Numbered from the stretch's first letter, positions 1 to 9,510 are shown. The stretch: 64,000 bases of DNA from Marinobacter sp. es.042 (GCF_900188315.1 NZ_LT897781.1:2418001-2482000); one strand, 5' to 3'. Notes: generated by a model not told the origin, from the sequence alone. Numbers and translations are program-made.

Positions 1-496
1 CGCCGGCATCCCCCAGGGTTCCGGACACGGCAATCAGATCTCCGGGACGGGCGCCGGAGCGTCGAATCCCGGCTCCCTGCTCTACAGTGCCATGCACCTG
101 CAGGCTCAGGGTGAGCGAGCCGGAGGTGGTATCCCCGCCGGCCAGCTCCAGACCAAACGCCTCGCTGGCCTTTCGCAATCCCATCGAGAAGTCTTCAAGC
201 CACTGCTCATCCACGGCTGGCAGAGTCAGTGCAAGCGTGAAACATTCCGGGTCAGCACCCATGGCAGCAAGATCGCTGGCAGCCGCGGCAAGTGCTCGCC
301 AGCCCAGATAATCGGGGCGGTAGTTTCTGGGAAAGTGGACACCCTCCACGAGGGCGTCCACGGAAAAGACAAGGTCCCGGCCTGCGGGAATACGCTGAAT
401 CGCGCAATCGTCCCCGGGGCCCAGGATCAGGGATCCGGATTCCTGCCGCCCGGCAAGCGGCAGAAAGTAACGGCGAATCAGCTCGAATTCGCCCAT
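1..496 (-). CDS. thiL: Thiamine-monophosphate kinase, N-terminal part (cut by window edge)
   Basis: Phosphorylates thiamine monophosphate to thiamine diphosphate in the cytoplasm, the last step of cofactor synthesis. Reading leftward from the ATG at 496, the protein starts MGEFELIRRYF, followed by GPGDDCA near residue 27 (acidic Mg/ATP-binding motif of the family) and SVDALVEGVHFP near residue 45. About 165 of the usual roughly 320 residues are inside the window, so the C-terminal half is not seen. It begins 3 nt after the nusB stop, so it is the distal gene of the rib-nusB-thiL operon as in other gammaproteobacteria. Family assignment is firm; completeness cannot be judged. Confidence 0.93.
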   Translation of the reverse strand, partial: MGEFELIRRYFLPLAGRQESGSLILGPGDDCAIQRIPAGRDLVFSVDALVEGVHFPRNYRPDYLGWRALAAAASDLAAMGADPECFTLALTLPAVDEQWLEDFSMGLRKASEAFGLELAGGDTTSGSLTLSLQVHGTVEQGAGIRRSGARPGDLIAVSGTLGDAG

Positions 497-499
497 CGA

Positions 500-976
500 C
501 TAGCGAGCGCGGGTCTCGGCAAGCCGGAGTCGGCCGCTCAGCTTGTCGAGAATACTGTTAACAAATTTATGGCCCTCGGTGCCACCAAAGCGCTTGGCCA
601 TTTCAATGCCCTCGTTAATGACCACCTTGTAGGGCACATCAAGCCGATGCTTAAGCTCATAGGCTCCCAGGCGGACAATCGCGAGTTCCACGGGATCAAC
701 CTCTTTAATAGGCCGATCCAGGAACGGCTCGATCAGCTTGTCCAGTTCGCCCTGCTCGCGATGTACCCCACGGAGCAGATCCCGGAAATACAGCAGGTCG
801 ACCTTGCTCATGTCGTTGTCGACCATGAACTCGGCTTCAATGTCAGAAATCGCCGTTTTGCTGAAATGGCGCTGATAGAGCCCCTGCATGGCAAGGGCCC
901 TGGCACGGCGTCGATCACCGGCTTTCGGTTGGCCGGACGGGGCCGGCTGCGGTGATGTACCTTCAGTTTCGCTCAT
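500..976 (-). CDS. nusB: Transcription antitermination factor NusB
   Basis: RNA-binding helical protein that with NusE (S10) binds boxA and supports antitermination of rRNA operons. The 158-residue product carries the NusB core from about residue 22 (RRRARALAMQGLYQ) through the C-terminal NEGIEMAKRFGGTEGHKFVNSIL stretch typical of the family, after a proline-rich N-terminal extension of about 20 residues. Its ATG overlaps the ribH stop (TAATG), and thiL follows after 3 nt, implying translational coupling in one transcript. Length and motifs are normal. Confidence 0.97.
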   Translation of the reverse strand: MSETEGTSPQPAPSGQPKAGDRRRARALAMQGLYQRHFSKTAISDIEAEFMVDNDMSKVDLLYFRDLLRGVHREQGELDKLIEPFLDRPIKEVDPVELAIVRLGAYELKHRLDVPYKVVINEGIEMAKRFGGTEGHKFVNSILDKLSGRLRLAETRAR

Positions 977-1452
977 TACTCACCCAGCTTCTTGAACAGG
1001 CTGACCATTTCAAGGGCAGTTATCGCCGCTTCCGCACCCTTGTTACCAGCCTTGGTTCCGGAACGCTCGATGGCCTGTTCAATGGAATCCACGGTCAGCA
1101 CACCAAAGGTCACCGGCACATCGGTATCAAGACTGACTGCGCCAAGGCCGCTGGAGGCCTCGCCGGCAACATACTCGAAATGGGGTGTGCCGCCACGGAT
1201 GACCGCACCCAGGGCGATAATCGCATCGTATTCACCGGTTTCTGCAACGCGCTTGACGGCCAGGGGCATTTCATAGGCCCCCGGTACGCGAACGATGGTG
1301 ACGTCGTCATCGGAAATGCCGTGACGGCGCAGGGTATCCAGCGCGCCCTCGACCAGGCTTTCCACAACAAAGCCGTTAAAACGGCCCACTACCAGCGCAT
1401 AGCGCCCGCTGCACTCGGTAAAATCACCTTCAATTACTCTGACATCTGCCAT
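976..1452 (-). CDS. ribH: 6,7-dimethyl-8-ribityllumazine synthase
   Basis: Condenses 5-amino-6-ribitylaminouracil with dihydroxybutanone phosphate, the penultimate step of riboflavin synthesis. The start at 1452 ([11 protein letters not shown]) is chosen because AAGGAG lies 6 nt upstream; an in-frame extension to 1503 has no such site. The 158-residue product shows the [13 protein letters not shown] start, the [11 protein letters not shown] substrate loop near residue 58 and the [14 protein letters not shown] motif with the catalytic histidine. It sits between ribBX (47 nt gap) and nusB (overlap). Confidence 0.96.
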   Translation of the reverse strand: MADVRVIEGDFTECSGRYALVVGRFNGFVVESLVEGALDTLRRHGISDDDVTIVRVPGAYEMPLAVKRVAETGEYDAIIALGAVIRGGTPHFEYVAGEASSGLGAVSLDTDVPVTFGVLTVDSIEQAIERSGTKAGNKGAEAAITALEMVSLFKKLGE

Positions 1453-1499
1453 CGATGGCTCCTTCACGTGTCGCGGCATCGGAGCCACGACCGGGTTTA

Positions 1500-2615
1500 T
1501 CATTCGGGGGTGTAGGGAACGTATTCGACCACTTCCAGATCGAAACCGGAAATGGCGGAAAATTTGATCGGCGGGCTCAGCAGGCGCATTTTGCCAACAC
1601 CAATATCCCGGAGAATCTGGGAGCCGGTACCTACCGTGAAGTAAACGCCGGAGCTTCCCTTGCCGGAGGAGCCCTTACCTTCATCAAAGAATTCCTGGAT
1701 CCGGTCTTCCAGGTTGTAGCTGTCCTCGGCGCTGTTCAGCAGGACGACCGCGCCCCGGCCTTCCTCTGCCACCTTTTCAAGGGCGTGATGCAGGGGCCAG
1801 CTGCGAGAATCCTTGCGGCGCGCACCGAGGAGGTCCCGAAGGGTGTCCGTGATGTGGACCCGGACATAGACCGGTTCATCGGGAGAAATGTCTCCCATCA
1901 ACATCGCCAGATGGGTGGCTCCCTGGATATTGTCGCGGTATGTACGAAGCTTGAACACGCCGTACTCGGTGTCGAGGTCGTTTTCTTCCACACACTCAAC
2001 GGTTCGCTCGTTCATGGTGCGGTAGTGGATCAGATCGGCAATGGTGCCAATCTTCAGGTCGTGCTCTTCGGCGAATCGCTCCAGATCTTCGCGGCGGGCC
2101 ATAGAGCCGTCGTCATTCATGATCTCGCAGATCACGCCGGCCGGCTCGCAACCTGCCAGTGCGGCGAGGTCACAGGATGCTTCGGTGTGCCCCGCGCGGC
2201 TCAGAACGCCGCCAGGATCAGACATCAACGGGAAAATATGGCCAGGCTGAACCAGATCACTGGCTTTTGCATTGCGTGCTACCGCTGCCTGCACCGTGCG
2301 TGCACGGTCTGCCGCCGAGATGCCAGTGGTCACACCCACGGCAGCCTCAATCGAGAGGGTAAACTTGGTTCCGAAGCCGGAGGCGTTCTGCTGGACCATC
2401 AACGGCAAACCCAGTTGCTCGCAGCGATCCCGGGTCATCGGCATACAGATCAGGCCACGACCAAAACGAGCCATGAAATTGATGGCTTCGGCCGTGCAAT
2501 GCTCAGCAGCCATCACGAGATCGCCCTCATTCTCGCGATCTTCGTCATCCATCAGTATGACCATTCTGCCCTGACGGATATCTTCAATGATGTCTTCAAT
2601 GCTGTTCAGTGCCAT
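1500..2615 (-). CDS. ribBX: RibBX: dihydroxybutanone-phosphate synthase with a degenerate GTP cyclohydrolase II-like domain
   Basis: The N-terminal domain (about residues 1-205) is a complete Rib[16 protein letters not shown] supplies the acidic metal-binding site, and it converts ribulose 5-phosphate to 3,4-dihydroxybutanone 4-phosphate. The C-terminal domain resembles RibA in fold ([29 protein letters not shown]) but lacks the three zinc cysteines of GTP cyclohydrolase II, has SAEDSYNL where the family has RQEGRNIGL, and contains a small GKGSS tandem duplication. This is the architecture reported as RibBX in Proteobacteria; the second domain is probably not a cyclohydrolase. Start ATG at 2615 has AAGGGTG upstream; a GTG four codons earlier is less likely. 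Upstream neighbour is ribD; no ribE lies between them. Confidence 0.93.
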   Translation of the reverse strand: MALNSIEDIIEDIRQGRMVILMDDEDRENEGDLVMAAEHCTAEAINFMARFGRGLICMPMTRDRCEQLGLPLMVQQNASGFGTKFTLSIEAAVGVTTGISAADRARTVQAAVARNAKASDLVQPGHIFPLMSDPGGVLSRAGHTEASCDLAALAGCEPAGVICEIMNDDGSMARREDLERFAEEHDLKIGTIADLIHYRTMNERTVECVEENDLDTEYGVFKLRTYRDNIQGATHLAMLMGDISPDEPVYVRVHITDTLRDLLGARRKDSRSWPLHHALEKVAEEGRGAVVLLNSAEDSYNLEDRIQEFFDEGKGSSGKGSSGVYFTVGTGSQILRDIGVGKMRLLSPPIKFSAISGFDLEVVEYVPYTPE

Positions 2616-2679
2616 ATGGTTTTGCACCCTTGCGGCGCTCCGGCAAATAATTGCTGCCGGAACAACCTGAGTTTATGGA

Positions 2680-3795
2680 TTACCGGCGGGTGAGGATCAG
2701 ACGCTGATCCTCACCTACCTGACGTCGGTCCAGCACCTTCCATTGTACTTTATTTGCCATGGTCTCCAGCGGCAGATGTGCGGTCGGACGTCCCGTGCTG
2801 CCGAGGAAAACCGGCGCCTGATATAGCCAGAGTTCGTCGACCAGATTTTCGTTAATAAAGGTGCCGGCCAGGGTGGGCCCCGCCTCGACCAGCAGCTCGT
2901 TGATTCCGAGCTCGCCGAGCGAGTCCAGCAGCTCGGCCAGGTCGATCCCGTTATCTTTCCAGGCGACACCGGTAAGGCTAATGCCCAGGGCCGCGAGGTC
3001 CTGAGCTGGCGCAGTGGCCAGCGTTGATGACGCACAGAACACCTGCACCTTACCGCCCTGAAGGATCTTCGCAGACGACGGTGTGCGCGCGTCGCGGTCG
3101 GCAATCACCCGAAGCGGCTGCCTGGACGGCTCCGTCGCGTCGCCAATATCCCCCAGTTCCTCGCGCCGGACCGTCAATGAGGGGTCGTCGGCGAGCACGG
3201 TTCCTACACCGGTCAGAATGGCATCACTGATCGCTCTGAGACGCTGGACATCCCGACGTGCCTCAGGACCGGTAATCCACTGGCTCTCGCCGGAAGCCAT
3301 GGCGGTACGGCCATCAAGACTTGCCGCCATTTTGAGCCGAACCCAGGGTCGGCCGGTGTTCATGCGTTTCATGAAGCCAGGATTCAGGCGGGCAGCTTCT
3401 TCCGCCAGCAGGCCTTCAGTAACCCGGATTCCAGCTTCCCTGAGCATGTCCAGCCCCCGGCCAGACACCGAGGGGTTCGGGTCCTTGGTCGCGGCATAGA
3501 CGTGGGCAACACCGGCATCAATCAGCGCCCTGGCGCAGGGCGGGGTCCGGCCAAAATGGCTGCACGGCTCCAGTGTTACATACGCTGTCGCACCCCGGGC
3601 ATCCGGACCGGCCTGGCTCAGGGCACGGGTCTCGGCGTGGGCTTCTCCGGCACGCTCATGCCACCCCTCACCAAGAACCAGATCTCCCCGGGCAATGACA
3701 CACCCAACCCGTGGATTAGGGTGGGTAGAGTACCGACCGCGCCACGCAAGCTGGACAGCCCGCGCCATCATGTCCCTGTCGCGGTTCTCGATCAT
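2680..3795 (-). CDS. ribD: Bifunctional riboflavin deaminase/reductase RibD
   Basis: Catalyses deamination and side-chain reduction of the pyrimidine intermediate in riboflavin synthesis. The 371-residue protein has the zinc deaminase domain first (HAETRAL near residue 53, [11 protein letters not shown] near 77) and the NADPH-dependent reductase domain from about 150 ([17 protein letters not shown], ending in a GPTLAGTFI motif near 300). Its ATG overlaps the nrdR stop (ATGA), so the two are coupled. Domain order and length are standard. No FMN riboswitch can precede it because it is fused to nrdR in the transcript. Confidence 0.96.
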   Translation of the reverse strand: MIENRDRDMMARAVQLAWRGRYSTHPNPRVGCVIARGDLVLGEGWHERAGEAHAETRALSQAGPDARGATAYVTLEPCSHFGRTPPCARALIDAGVAHVYAATKDPNPSVSGRGLDMLREAGIRVTEGLLAEEAARLNPGFMKRMNTGRPWVRLKMAASLDGRTAMASGESQWITGPEARRDVQRLRAISDAILTGVGTVLADDPSLTVRREELGDIGDATEPSRQPLRVIADRDARTPSSAKILQGGKVQVFCASSTLATAPAQDLAALGISLTGVAWKDNGIDLAELLDSLGELGINELLVEAGPTLAGTFINENLVDELWLYQAPVFLGSTGRPTAHLPLETMANKVQWKVLDRRQVGEDQRLILTRR

Positions 3796-4310
3796 GCCTT
3801 GCCTTTCGGGGCGTGGTTATCCGCCAGCGCTTTGGCAACATCCACGGCTGCCTCACCGTTGCTGGCCGACAACCTCTCGATCTCTTCCTTGAATTCGTTA
3901 ATATCCTGAAAGCTCCGATATACCGACGCGAAGCGGACATAGGCAACCTTGTCCAACTGGCGCAATTCGGTCATCACCTCTTCACCCAACTGCATGGACT
4001 TCACTTCCCGCTCGCCGGTCGCCCGCAACCGGTATTTGATCCGATTCAGAGCGGCATCAATCTGTTCAATGCTCACTGGCCGCTTTTCCAGAGCCTTCAT
4101 CAGCCCGGCGCGCAGTTTTTCCTCATCAAATGGTTGTCGGGTACCGTCCTGTTTGACCACCCTTGGCATCACCAGCTCGGCAGATTCAAAGGTGGTAAAC
4201 CGCTCCCGACAGGACAGACACTCCCTGCGGCGGCGCACCTGATCACCCTCGGCTACCAGCCTGGAGTCAATCACCTTGGTATCTGCTTCACCACAGAAGG
4301 GACAATGCAT
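3792..4310 (-). CDS. nrdR: Transcriptional repressor NrdR of ribonucleotide reductase genes
   Basis: Zinc-ribbon/ATP-cone repressor that senses nucleotides and controls nrd operons. The N-terminal ribbon is visible as [13 protein letters not shown] and [12 protein letters not shown], followed by the ATP-cone region from about residue 48 ([19 protein letters not shown]). At 172 residues it is slightly longer than usual, with a charged tail. It is the first gene of the rib-nusB-thiL set, as in many gammaproteobacteria; a hairpin at 4333-4356 separates it from glyA, which is transcribed toward it. Confidence 0.97.
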   Translation of the reverse strand: MHCPFCGEADTKVIDSRLVAEGDQVRRRRECLSCRERFTTFESAELVMPRVVKQDGTRQPFDEEKLRAGLMKALEKRPVSIEQIDAALNRIKYRLRATGEREVKSMQLGEEVMTELRQLDKVAYVRFASVYRSFQDINEFKEEIERLSASNGEAAVDVAKALADNHAPKGKA

Positions 4311-4332
4311 AGTCAGGAGCTCCGAAGAGAGA

Positions 4333-4356
4333 GCCGGGCCGAAAAGTCGGCCCGGC
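4333..4356 (-). terminator. Hairpin after glyA, probable terminator
   Basis: Perfect 10-bp stem GCCGGGCCGA with a 4-nt loop, starting 32 nt past the glyA stop and followed on the minus strand by a pyrimidine-rich TCTCTCTT rather than a clean T run. It may attenuate rather than fully stop glyA transcription into nrdR. Confidence 0.55.
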
Positions 4357-4387
4357 AGGTCATGCCTGTAGTCTAGCTATAAAACGA

Positions 4388-5641
4388 TTAGCCGTAGACA
4401 GGGAAACGGGCGCAGAGTGCACTTACCTGCTCACGAACCCGACTGTTGACGGCCTCGTCGTCCAGGTTGTCGAGGATATCGCAGATCCAGCCTGCGAGGT
4501 CGCGACACTCGGACTCGCCGAAACCACGGGTGGTGATTGCCGGGGTGCCAATGCGAAGACCGGAGGTGACAAACGGAGACCGCGGATCATTGGGAACCGC
4601 GTTCTTGTTAACGGTGATGTGGGCACGACCCAGCGCCGCATCCGCATCTTTTCCGGTAATGTCCTGTTTGATGAGGCTGACCAGGAACAGATGGTTCTTG
4701 GTGCCACCGGAAACCACATCATAGCCACGATCCACAAACACCTGGGCCATGGCGGAGGCGTTCTTCACAACCTGCTGCTGGTAGGTCTTGAAATCGTCGC
4801 TCATGGCTTCCTTGAAGCACACGGCCTTGGCGGCAATCACGTGCATCAGCGGGCCACCCTGGCCGCCAGGGAATACCGCAGAGTTCAGCTTCTTCTGCAG
4901 ATCAGCGTCATCGCAGGCCAGGATAAGACCACCACGGGGACCGCGAAGGGTCTTGTGGGTCGTGGTCGCAATCACGTGGGCGTGGGGAACCGGATCCGGG
5001 TAAACGCCGGCGGCTACGAGACCCGCCACGTGGGCCATATCAACGAACAGATAGGCACCCACCTTGTCGGCGATCTCGCGGAAGCGGGCAAAATCCAGTT
5101 CCTGGGAGTACGCGGAGAAGCCGGCAATGATCATTTTAGGCTTGTGCTCAAGAGCGAGCGACTCGATTTCATCGTAATCCAGAAGGCCGGTGTCGGTGTT
5201 AATGCCGTACTGAACGGCACTGTAGATCTTACCCGAGAAGTTGACACTGGCGCCGTGAGTCAGGTGCCCACCATGGGCGAGGCTCATGCCCAGAACAGTG
5301 TCACCGGGCTTGAGCAGGGCCATGAAGACAGCAGAGTTGGCCTGGGAGCCGGAATGCGGCTGAACGTTGGCATAGGCAGCACCAAACAGCTCTTTGGCAC
5401 GCTCAATCGCCAGTTCTTCGGCAATATCCACGAACTCGCAGCCGCCATAGTAGCGCTTGCCCGGATAGCCTTCCGCGTACTTGTTGGTCAGCACGCTGCC
5501 CTGGGCTTCCATCACCCGGGGGCTGGTGTAGTTCTCGGACGCGATCAGCTCGATGTGAGCTTCCTGGCGCTTCTCTTCCGCCTGCATGGCGTTCCAGAGT
5601 TCGTCGTCAAAGCCGGCGATTTTCATTTCACGATTAAACAT
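4388..5641 (-). CDS. glyA: Serine hydroxymethyltransferase
   Basis: PLP enzyme interconverting serine and glycine while charging tetrahydrofolate with a one-carbon unit. The 417-residue protein has the expected length; the PLP lysine lies in [13 protein letters not shown] near residue 229, and [15 protein letters not shown] near 53 and GGHLTHG near 125 are family landmarks. It is transcribed toward nrdR and diverges from ettA across a 398-nt gap that contains one of the inverted-arm elements. Confidence 0.98.
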   Translation of the reverse strand: MFNREMKIAGFDDELWNAMQAEEKRQEAHIELIASENYTSPRVMEAQGSVLTNKYAEGYPGKRYYGGCEFVDIAEELAIERAKELFGAAYANVQPHSGSQANSAVFMALLKPGDTVLGMSLAHGGHLTHGASVNFSGKIYSAVQYGINTDTGLLDYDEIESLALEHKPKMIIAGFSAYSQELDFARFREIADKVGAYLFVDMAHVAGLVAAGVYPDPVPHAHVIATTTHKTLRGPRGGLILACDDADLQKKLNSAVFPGGQGGPLMHVIAAKAVCFKEAMSDDFKTYQQQVVKNASAMAQVFVDRGYDVVSGGTKNHLFLVSLIKQDITGKDADAALGRAHITVNKNAVPNDPRSPFVTSGLRIGTPAITTRGFGESECRDLAGWICDILDNLDDEAVNSRVREQVSALCARFPVYG

Positions 5642-5871
5642 GGATGCGCTGCCCCTGTGTGCTTGGCTGGCCCGGAGAGCTTTGGTGATCTCCGCAGGCT
5701 CCCTGAAAAATTGGGCCGCTATTCTATCTTACAAACGGGTGAAAAATCATCCTTTATACCGTCCGCAGATACCGGCATGCGGCCAACTCCGGTTTCTGCT
5801 CAATTGCTATCAAAGAGACGTTTCGTTACCTTACCCGATTACTGTTCTCAGGTACCGGCACCGGAGGTGTC
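5642..5871. other. glyA-proximal part of the glyA/ettA intergenic gap
   Basis: The first 230 nt of this 398-nt gap hold no gene. They should contain the glyA promoter and leader, but I see no convincing -35/-10 pair or known riboswitch. The remainder of the gap holds the element at 5872-5975 and the ettA ribosome-binding site (AAGGA, 9 nt before its ATG). Confidence 0.5.
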
Positions 5872-5975
5872 GGCCTTCGGGGCGGGCGATCCGGGATACG
5901 CTGTGAATACGTCCCTGTACGCTCGACAAAATCATCCCTGATTTTGACGATCCCGGATCGCCCGCCCCGAAGGCC
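5872..5975 (-). repeat. Inverted-arm element, copy A (structured core on minus strand)
   Basis: Perfect 26-bp inverted arms at 5872-5897 and 5950-5975 enclose a 52-nt core. On the minus strand the core folds into hairpin 1 (5927-5946; 8-bp stem CAAAATCA, loop GGGA) and a short hairpin 2 (5908-5919; TAC, AGGGAC, GTA). The last 26 nt of the core are identical to copy C at 43265-43363, while the arms are unrelated. The minus strand is also the direction of glyA, whose start is 230 nt away. Confidence 0.85.
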
Positions 5976-6039
5976 TTGATCAGGCACCTGACGTGTATTC
6001 ATTTCTCAAGCGATTGTTTGATAAAAGGATTCTGCCAAC

Positions 6040-7701
6040 ATGGCCCAATACGTTTACACCATGAACCGCGTGGGCAAGGTGGTCCCGCCCAAGCGCGAGA
6101 TTCTGAAGGACATTTCACTGAGCTTCTTCCCTGGCGCCAAAATCGGCGTTCTGGGTCTCAACGGTGCCGGTAAATCCACCCTGCTTCGCATTATGGCGGG
6201 CGTGGATCAGGATTACATCGGTGAAGCCCGCCCGCAGCCCGGCATCAACGTGGGCTATCTGCCCCAGGAGCCCGAGCTGGACGAAGAGAAAACCGTCAAG
6301 GAAATCGTCGATGAAGCGGTTTCCGGTGTCCATGACGCCCTGGCCGAACTGGACCAGGTGTACGCCGCCTACGCCGAACCGGATGCGGATTTTGATGCCC
6401 TGGCCAAGAAGCAGGGCGAGCTGGAAGCCTACATCCAGGCCACTGACGGCCACGATATCGAGCGCAAGATGGAAGTTGCCGCGGACGCACTGCGTCTTCC
6501 ACCCTGGGATCAGAAAGTGAACGTACTTTCCGGTGGTGAACGTCGCCGGGTAGCCCTGTGCCGTCTGCTGCTGTCCGGCCCTGACATGCTTCTGCTCGAT
6601 GAGCCCACCAACCATCTGGATGCCGAATCTGTCGCCTGGCTCGAGCGCTTCCTGCACGATTACGAAGGTACCGTGGTGGCCATCACCCACGATCGCTACT
6701 TCCTCGACAATGTCGCTGGCTGGATTCTGGAACTGGACCGTGGCCACGGTATTCCGTTTGAAGGCAACTACAGCCAGTGGCTGGAGAACAAGGAGAAGCG
6801 GCTGGAGATGGAATCCAAGCAGGAAGCCTCTCACCAGAAAGCCATCAAACAGGAACTGGAATGGGTTCGCAGCAACGCCAAGGGCCGCCAGTCGAAGAGC
6901 AAGGCCCGTCTGGCCCGTTTCGAGGAGATGAGTTCCCAGGAATTCCAGAAGCGCAACGAAACCAACGAGCTTTACATTCCACCCGGCCCCCGCCTGGGCA
7001 ACAAGGTGATCGAGGTTGACGGTATCAGCAAGTCCTTCGGTGACCGCCTGCTGTATGAAGACGTGTCCTTCAGCGTGCCGCCCGGCGCCATCGTGGGCAT
7101 TATCGGTGGTAACGGTGCCGGTAAATCCACTCTGTTCAAGATGATTGCCAGTTTCGACAAGCCGGATTCTGGCGACATCACCGTCGGGGAAACCGTGGAA
7201 CTGGCCTATGTAGACCAGATGCGCGATCTGGATGGCAGCAAAACCGTCTGGGAGGAACTCTCCGACGGCAACGACATCATCAAGGTCGGCAACTACGAAA
7301 CCCCTTCTCGGGCCTACGTTGGCCGCTTCAATTTCAAGGGCAGCGACCAGCAGAAGCGGGTTGGCGACCTGTCCGGTGGTGAGCGCAACCGTTTGCACCT
7401 CGCCAAGCTGCTGAAACAGGGCGGCAACGTGCTGCTGCTGGATGAGCCGACCAACGATCTGGACGTGGAAACCCTTCGCGCCCTGGAAGAAGCCCTGCTG
7501 AATTTCCCGGGCTCTGCCCTGGTTATCTCGCACGACCGTTGGTTCCTCGACCGTGTGGCCAGCCACATCCTGGCGTTCGAAGATGATGGCGAGGTGGTGT
7601 ACTTCGAAGGCAACTTCACCGAGTACGACGAGGACTTCAAGAAGCGCAAGGGTGATTCGGCGATGCAGCCGCAGCGCATGAAGTACAAGAAGCTGGCCTG
7701 A
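6040..7701 (+). CDS. ettA: Energy-dependent translational throttle protein EttA (ABC-F ATPase)
   Basis: Soluble ABC-F protein that binds the ribosomal E site and gates entry into elongation according to ATP/ADP. The 553-residue protein has two ABC domains: Walker A GLNGAGKST near residue 39 and GGNGAGKST near 357, signatures LSGGERRRV near 162 and LSGGERNRL near 446, with Walker B DEPTNHLD and DEPTNDLD. A linker rich in charged residues (about 245-320) is the expected P-site tRNA interaction motif. No membrane segments. The stop overlaps the radA start (TGATG). Confidence 0.97.
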   Translation: MAQYVYTMNRVGKVVPPKREILKDISLSFFPGAKIGVLGLNGAGKSTLLRIMAGVDQDYIGEARPQPGINVGYLPQEPELDEEKTVKEIVDEAVSGVHDALAELDQVYAAYAEPDADFDALAKKQGELEAYIQATDGHDIERKMEVAADALRLPPWDQKVNVLSGGERRRVALCRLLLSGPDMLLLDEPTNHLDAESVAWLERFLHDYEGTVVAITHDRYFLDNVAGWILELDRGHGIPFEGNYSQWLENKEKRLEMESKQEASHQKAIKQELEWVRSNAKGRQSKSKARLARFEEMSSQEFQKRNETNELYIPPGPRLGNKVIEVDGISKSFGDRLLYEDVSFSVPPGAIVGIIGGNGAGKSTLFKMIASFDKPDSGDITVGETVELAYVDQMRDLDGSKTVWEELSDGNDIIKVGNYETPSRAYVGRFNFKGSDQQKRVGDLSGGERNRLHLAKLLKQGGNVLLLDEPTNDLDVETLRALEEALLNFPGSALVISHDRWFLDRVASHILAFEDDGEVVYFEGNFTEYDEDFKKRKGDSAMQPQRMKYKKLA

Positions 7702-9077
7702 TGGCGAAAACCAGAACCGCCTACGTCTGCACCGAATGCGGTGCAGACTATTCCAAATGGCAGGGCCAGTGCACGGCCTGCCAGGCCTGGAACACCATCA
7801 GCGAAGTCCGCGGCGTCAGCAGCACCAGCAAAGGCGCCCGCGGTGGCCGCTTTGAGGGCTTTGCCGGCAGCCTGTCCGAGGTCCAGAGCCTGGATGATGT
7901 CAGCCTGGCAGAGCAGCCCCGCATCAGCTCCGGCATGCAGGAGTTTGACCGGGTTCTGGGCGGAGGTCTCGTCGAGGGCTCGGCTGTTCTGATGGGCGGC
8001 CACCCAGGCGCGGGCAAGAGTACCCTCCTGCTACAGGCCGTCTGCCATCTGGCTGCAAGCGTCCCCGCTTTGTACGTCACTGGTGAGGAATCCCTGCAGC
8101 AGGTGGCCATGCGCGCCAAACGGCTGGGCCTTCCGACCAAAGACCTGAAGATGCTGTCCGAAACCAGCGTCGAACGGGTCATGCAGGTGGCCGAGGCAGA
8201 AAAACCCCGGATTCTGGTGGTAGACAGTATTCAGGTGATGCACATGGCGGATATCGAGTCCGCCCCTGGCAGTGTCTCCCAGGTACGCGAAAGCGCCGCT
8301 TACCTGACCCGTTTCGCCAAGCAGACCGGCACCATCCTGTTCCTGGTCGGCCATGTCACCAAAGACGGCAGTTTGGCCGGCCCGAAAGTTCTGGAACACA
8401 TGATTGACTGCTCGATCCTGCTGGAAGGCTCCAGCGACAGCCGTTATCGAACCCTTCGGGGGATCAAGAACCGGTTTGGCGCGGTGAACGAGTTGGGCGT
8501 GTTCGCCATGCTGGAACAGGGTCTGAAGGAAGTGAAGAACCCCAGCGCGATCTTTCTGAACCGTGGTGAAGACGCAGCCCCGGGAAGCGTGGTGATGGTG
8601 GTCTGGGAAGGCACCCGCCCGATGCTCGTGGAGATCCAGGCCCTGGTGGACATGGCTCAGGGCGGCTACCCCAGACGGGTCGCGGTTGGCCTCGATCAGA
8701 ACCGGCTTGCCATGCTCCTTGCCGTGTTGCACCGCCATGGCGGCATGCACGTATCCGACCAGGACGTGTTCGTCAATGTGGTTGGTGGCGTAAAAGTAAA
8801 CGAAACCAGCGCCGACCTGGCCCTTCTGGCCGCTATCGTTTCGTCCTTCCGCGACCGCGCCCTGCCCCAGGACCTGGTGATCTTCGGCGAAGTCGGCCTC
8901 TCCGGGGAAATCCGCCCTGTGCCCAGTGGCCAGGAGCGAATCTACGAAGCCGCCAAACACGGCTTCACCCGGGCACTGGTGCCGAAGTCCAATGCTCCGC
9001 GCAAGACCATCGACGGCATGAAGGTGATTCCGGTGACCAAACTGAGTGACGCTCTTACTGCTCTGGAAGACCTTTAA
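7701..9077 (+). CDS. radA: DNA repair protein RadA
   Basis: RecA-like ATPase that promotes branch migration in recombinational repair. Order of domains: C4 zinc finger (CTEC and CTAC near residues 10-28), RecA core with Walker A GGHPGAGKST near 97, the RadA-specific KNRFG motif near 257, and the Lon-protease-like C-terminal domain. Length of 458 residues is normal. It overlaps ettA and ends 64 nt before the convergent PilZ gene. Confidence 0.97.
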   Translation: MAKTRTAYVCTECGADYSKWQGQCTACQAWNTISEVRGVSSTSKGARGGRFEGFAGSLSEVQSLDDVSLAEQPRISSGMQEFDRVLGGGLVEGSAVLMGGHPGAGKSTLLLQAVCHLAASVPALYVTGEESLQQVAMRAKRLGLPTKDLKMLSETSVERVMQVAEAEKPRILVVDSIQVMHMADIESAPGSVSQVRESAAYLTRFAKQTGTILFLVGHVTKDGSLAGPKVLEHMIDCSILLEGSSDSRYRTLRGIKNRFGAVNELGVFAMLEQGLKEVKNPSAIFLNRGEDAAPGSVVMVVWEGTRPMLVEIQALVDMAQGGYPRRVAVGLDQNRLAMLLAVLHRHGGMHVSDQDVFVNVVGGVKVNETSADLALLAAIVSSFRDRALPQDLVIFGEVGLSGEIRPVPSGQERIYEAAKHGFTRALVPKSNAPRKTIDGMKVIPVTKLSDALTALEDL

Positions 9078-9141
9078 GCCTGCCATCTTCGGAGTGAACG
9101 GTCAGGCAGCGGTGCCAAGCCAAGGTCCGGCTGCAAAAGCT

Positions 9142-9510
9142 CTAATCAATGAGGTGGGCAAACTCTCTTTCGAGCAACGCCTGATCTCCGAGGTTAAGCT
9201 CCACTAGGCGCTTTAGGTGGGTAGCACTATCGAGATCTATGTACTGGCATTTGAAACCCAGCCGGTGCGGCTCCACGTGCCTAAGCTCTACCGCCATAAC
9301 AATACCTGCCTCATGATCATTCAGATGAATAATCACCTCACAGGGCTGCTTTAACGGCACCTGCCAACCCTCCGGCCGCTTCACCAGAACACCTTTCAGC
9401 GAAATATCCAGCACCTCCGTCGTCCAGACGGATTCCTGGCAGTGGAGTTCGCACGGCGCATCGAATTCGATCCGGTGGAACCGGCGTTTTTCTGGGGTCT
9501 TGGTGGGCAA
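9142..9510 (-). CDS. PilZ domain protein, probable cyclic di-GMP receptor
   Basis: Small cytoplasmic protein of 122 residues made almost entirely of one PilZ domain. The ligand motifs are intact: RRFHR at residues 9-13 (RxxxR) and DISLKG at 35-40 (DxSxxG), so cyclic di-GMP binding is expected. There is no attached output domain, so it presumably acts on a partner; none is adjacent, though pilus genes lie about 11 kb away. Its upstream gap holds a run of nine G and two inverted-repeat elements. The specific target cannot be told from the sequence. Confidence 0.88.
   Translation of the reverse strand: MPTKTPEKRRFHRIEFDAPCELHCQESVWTTEVLDISLKGVLVKRPEGWQVPLKQPCEVIIHLNDHEAGIVMAVELRHVEPHRLGFKCQYIDLDSATHLKRLVELNLGDQALLEREFAHLID

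Noticed and set aside
2616..2700. FMN riboswitch for the riboflavin operon
   Set aside because: The gap before ribBX is too short and lacks the RFN conserved sequence; ribD is coupled directly to nrdR.
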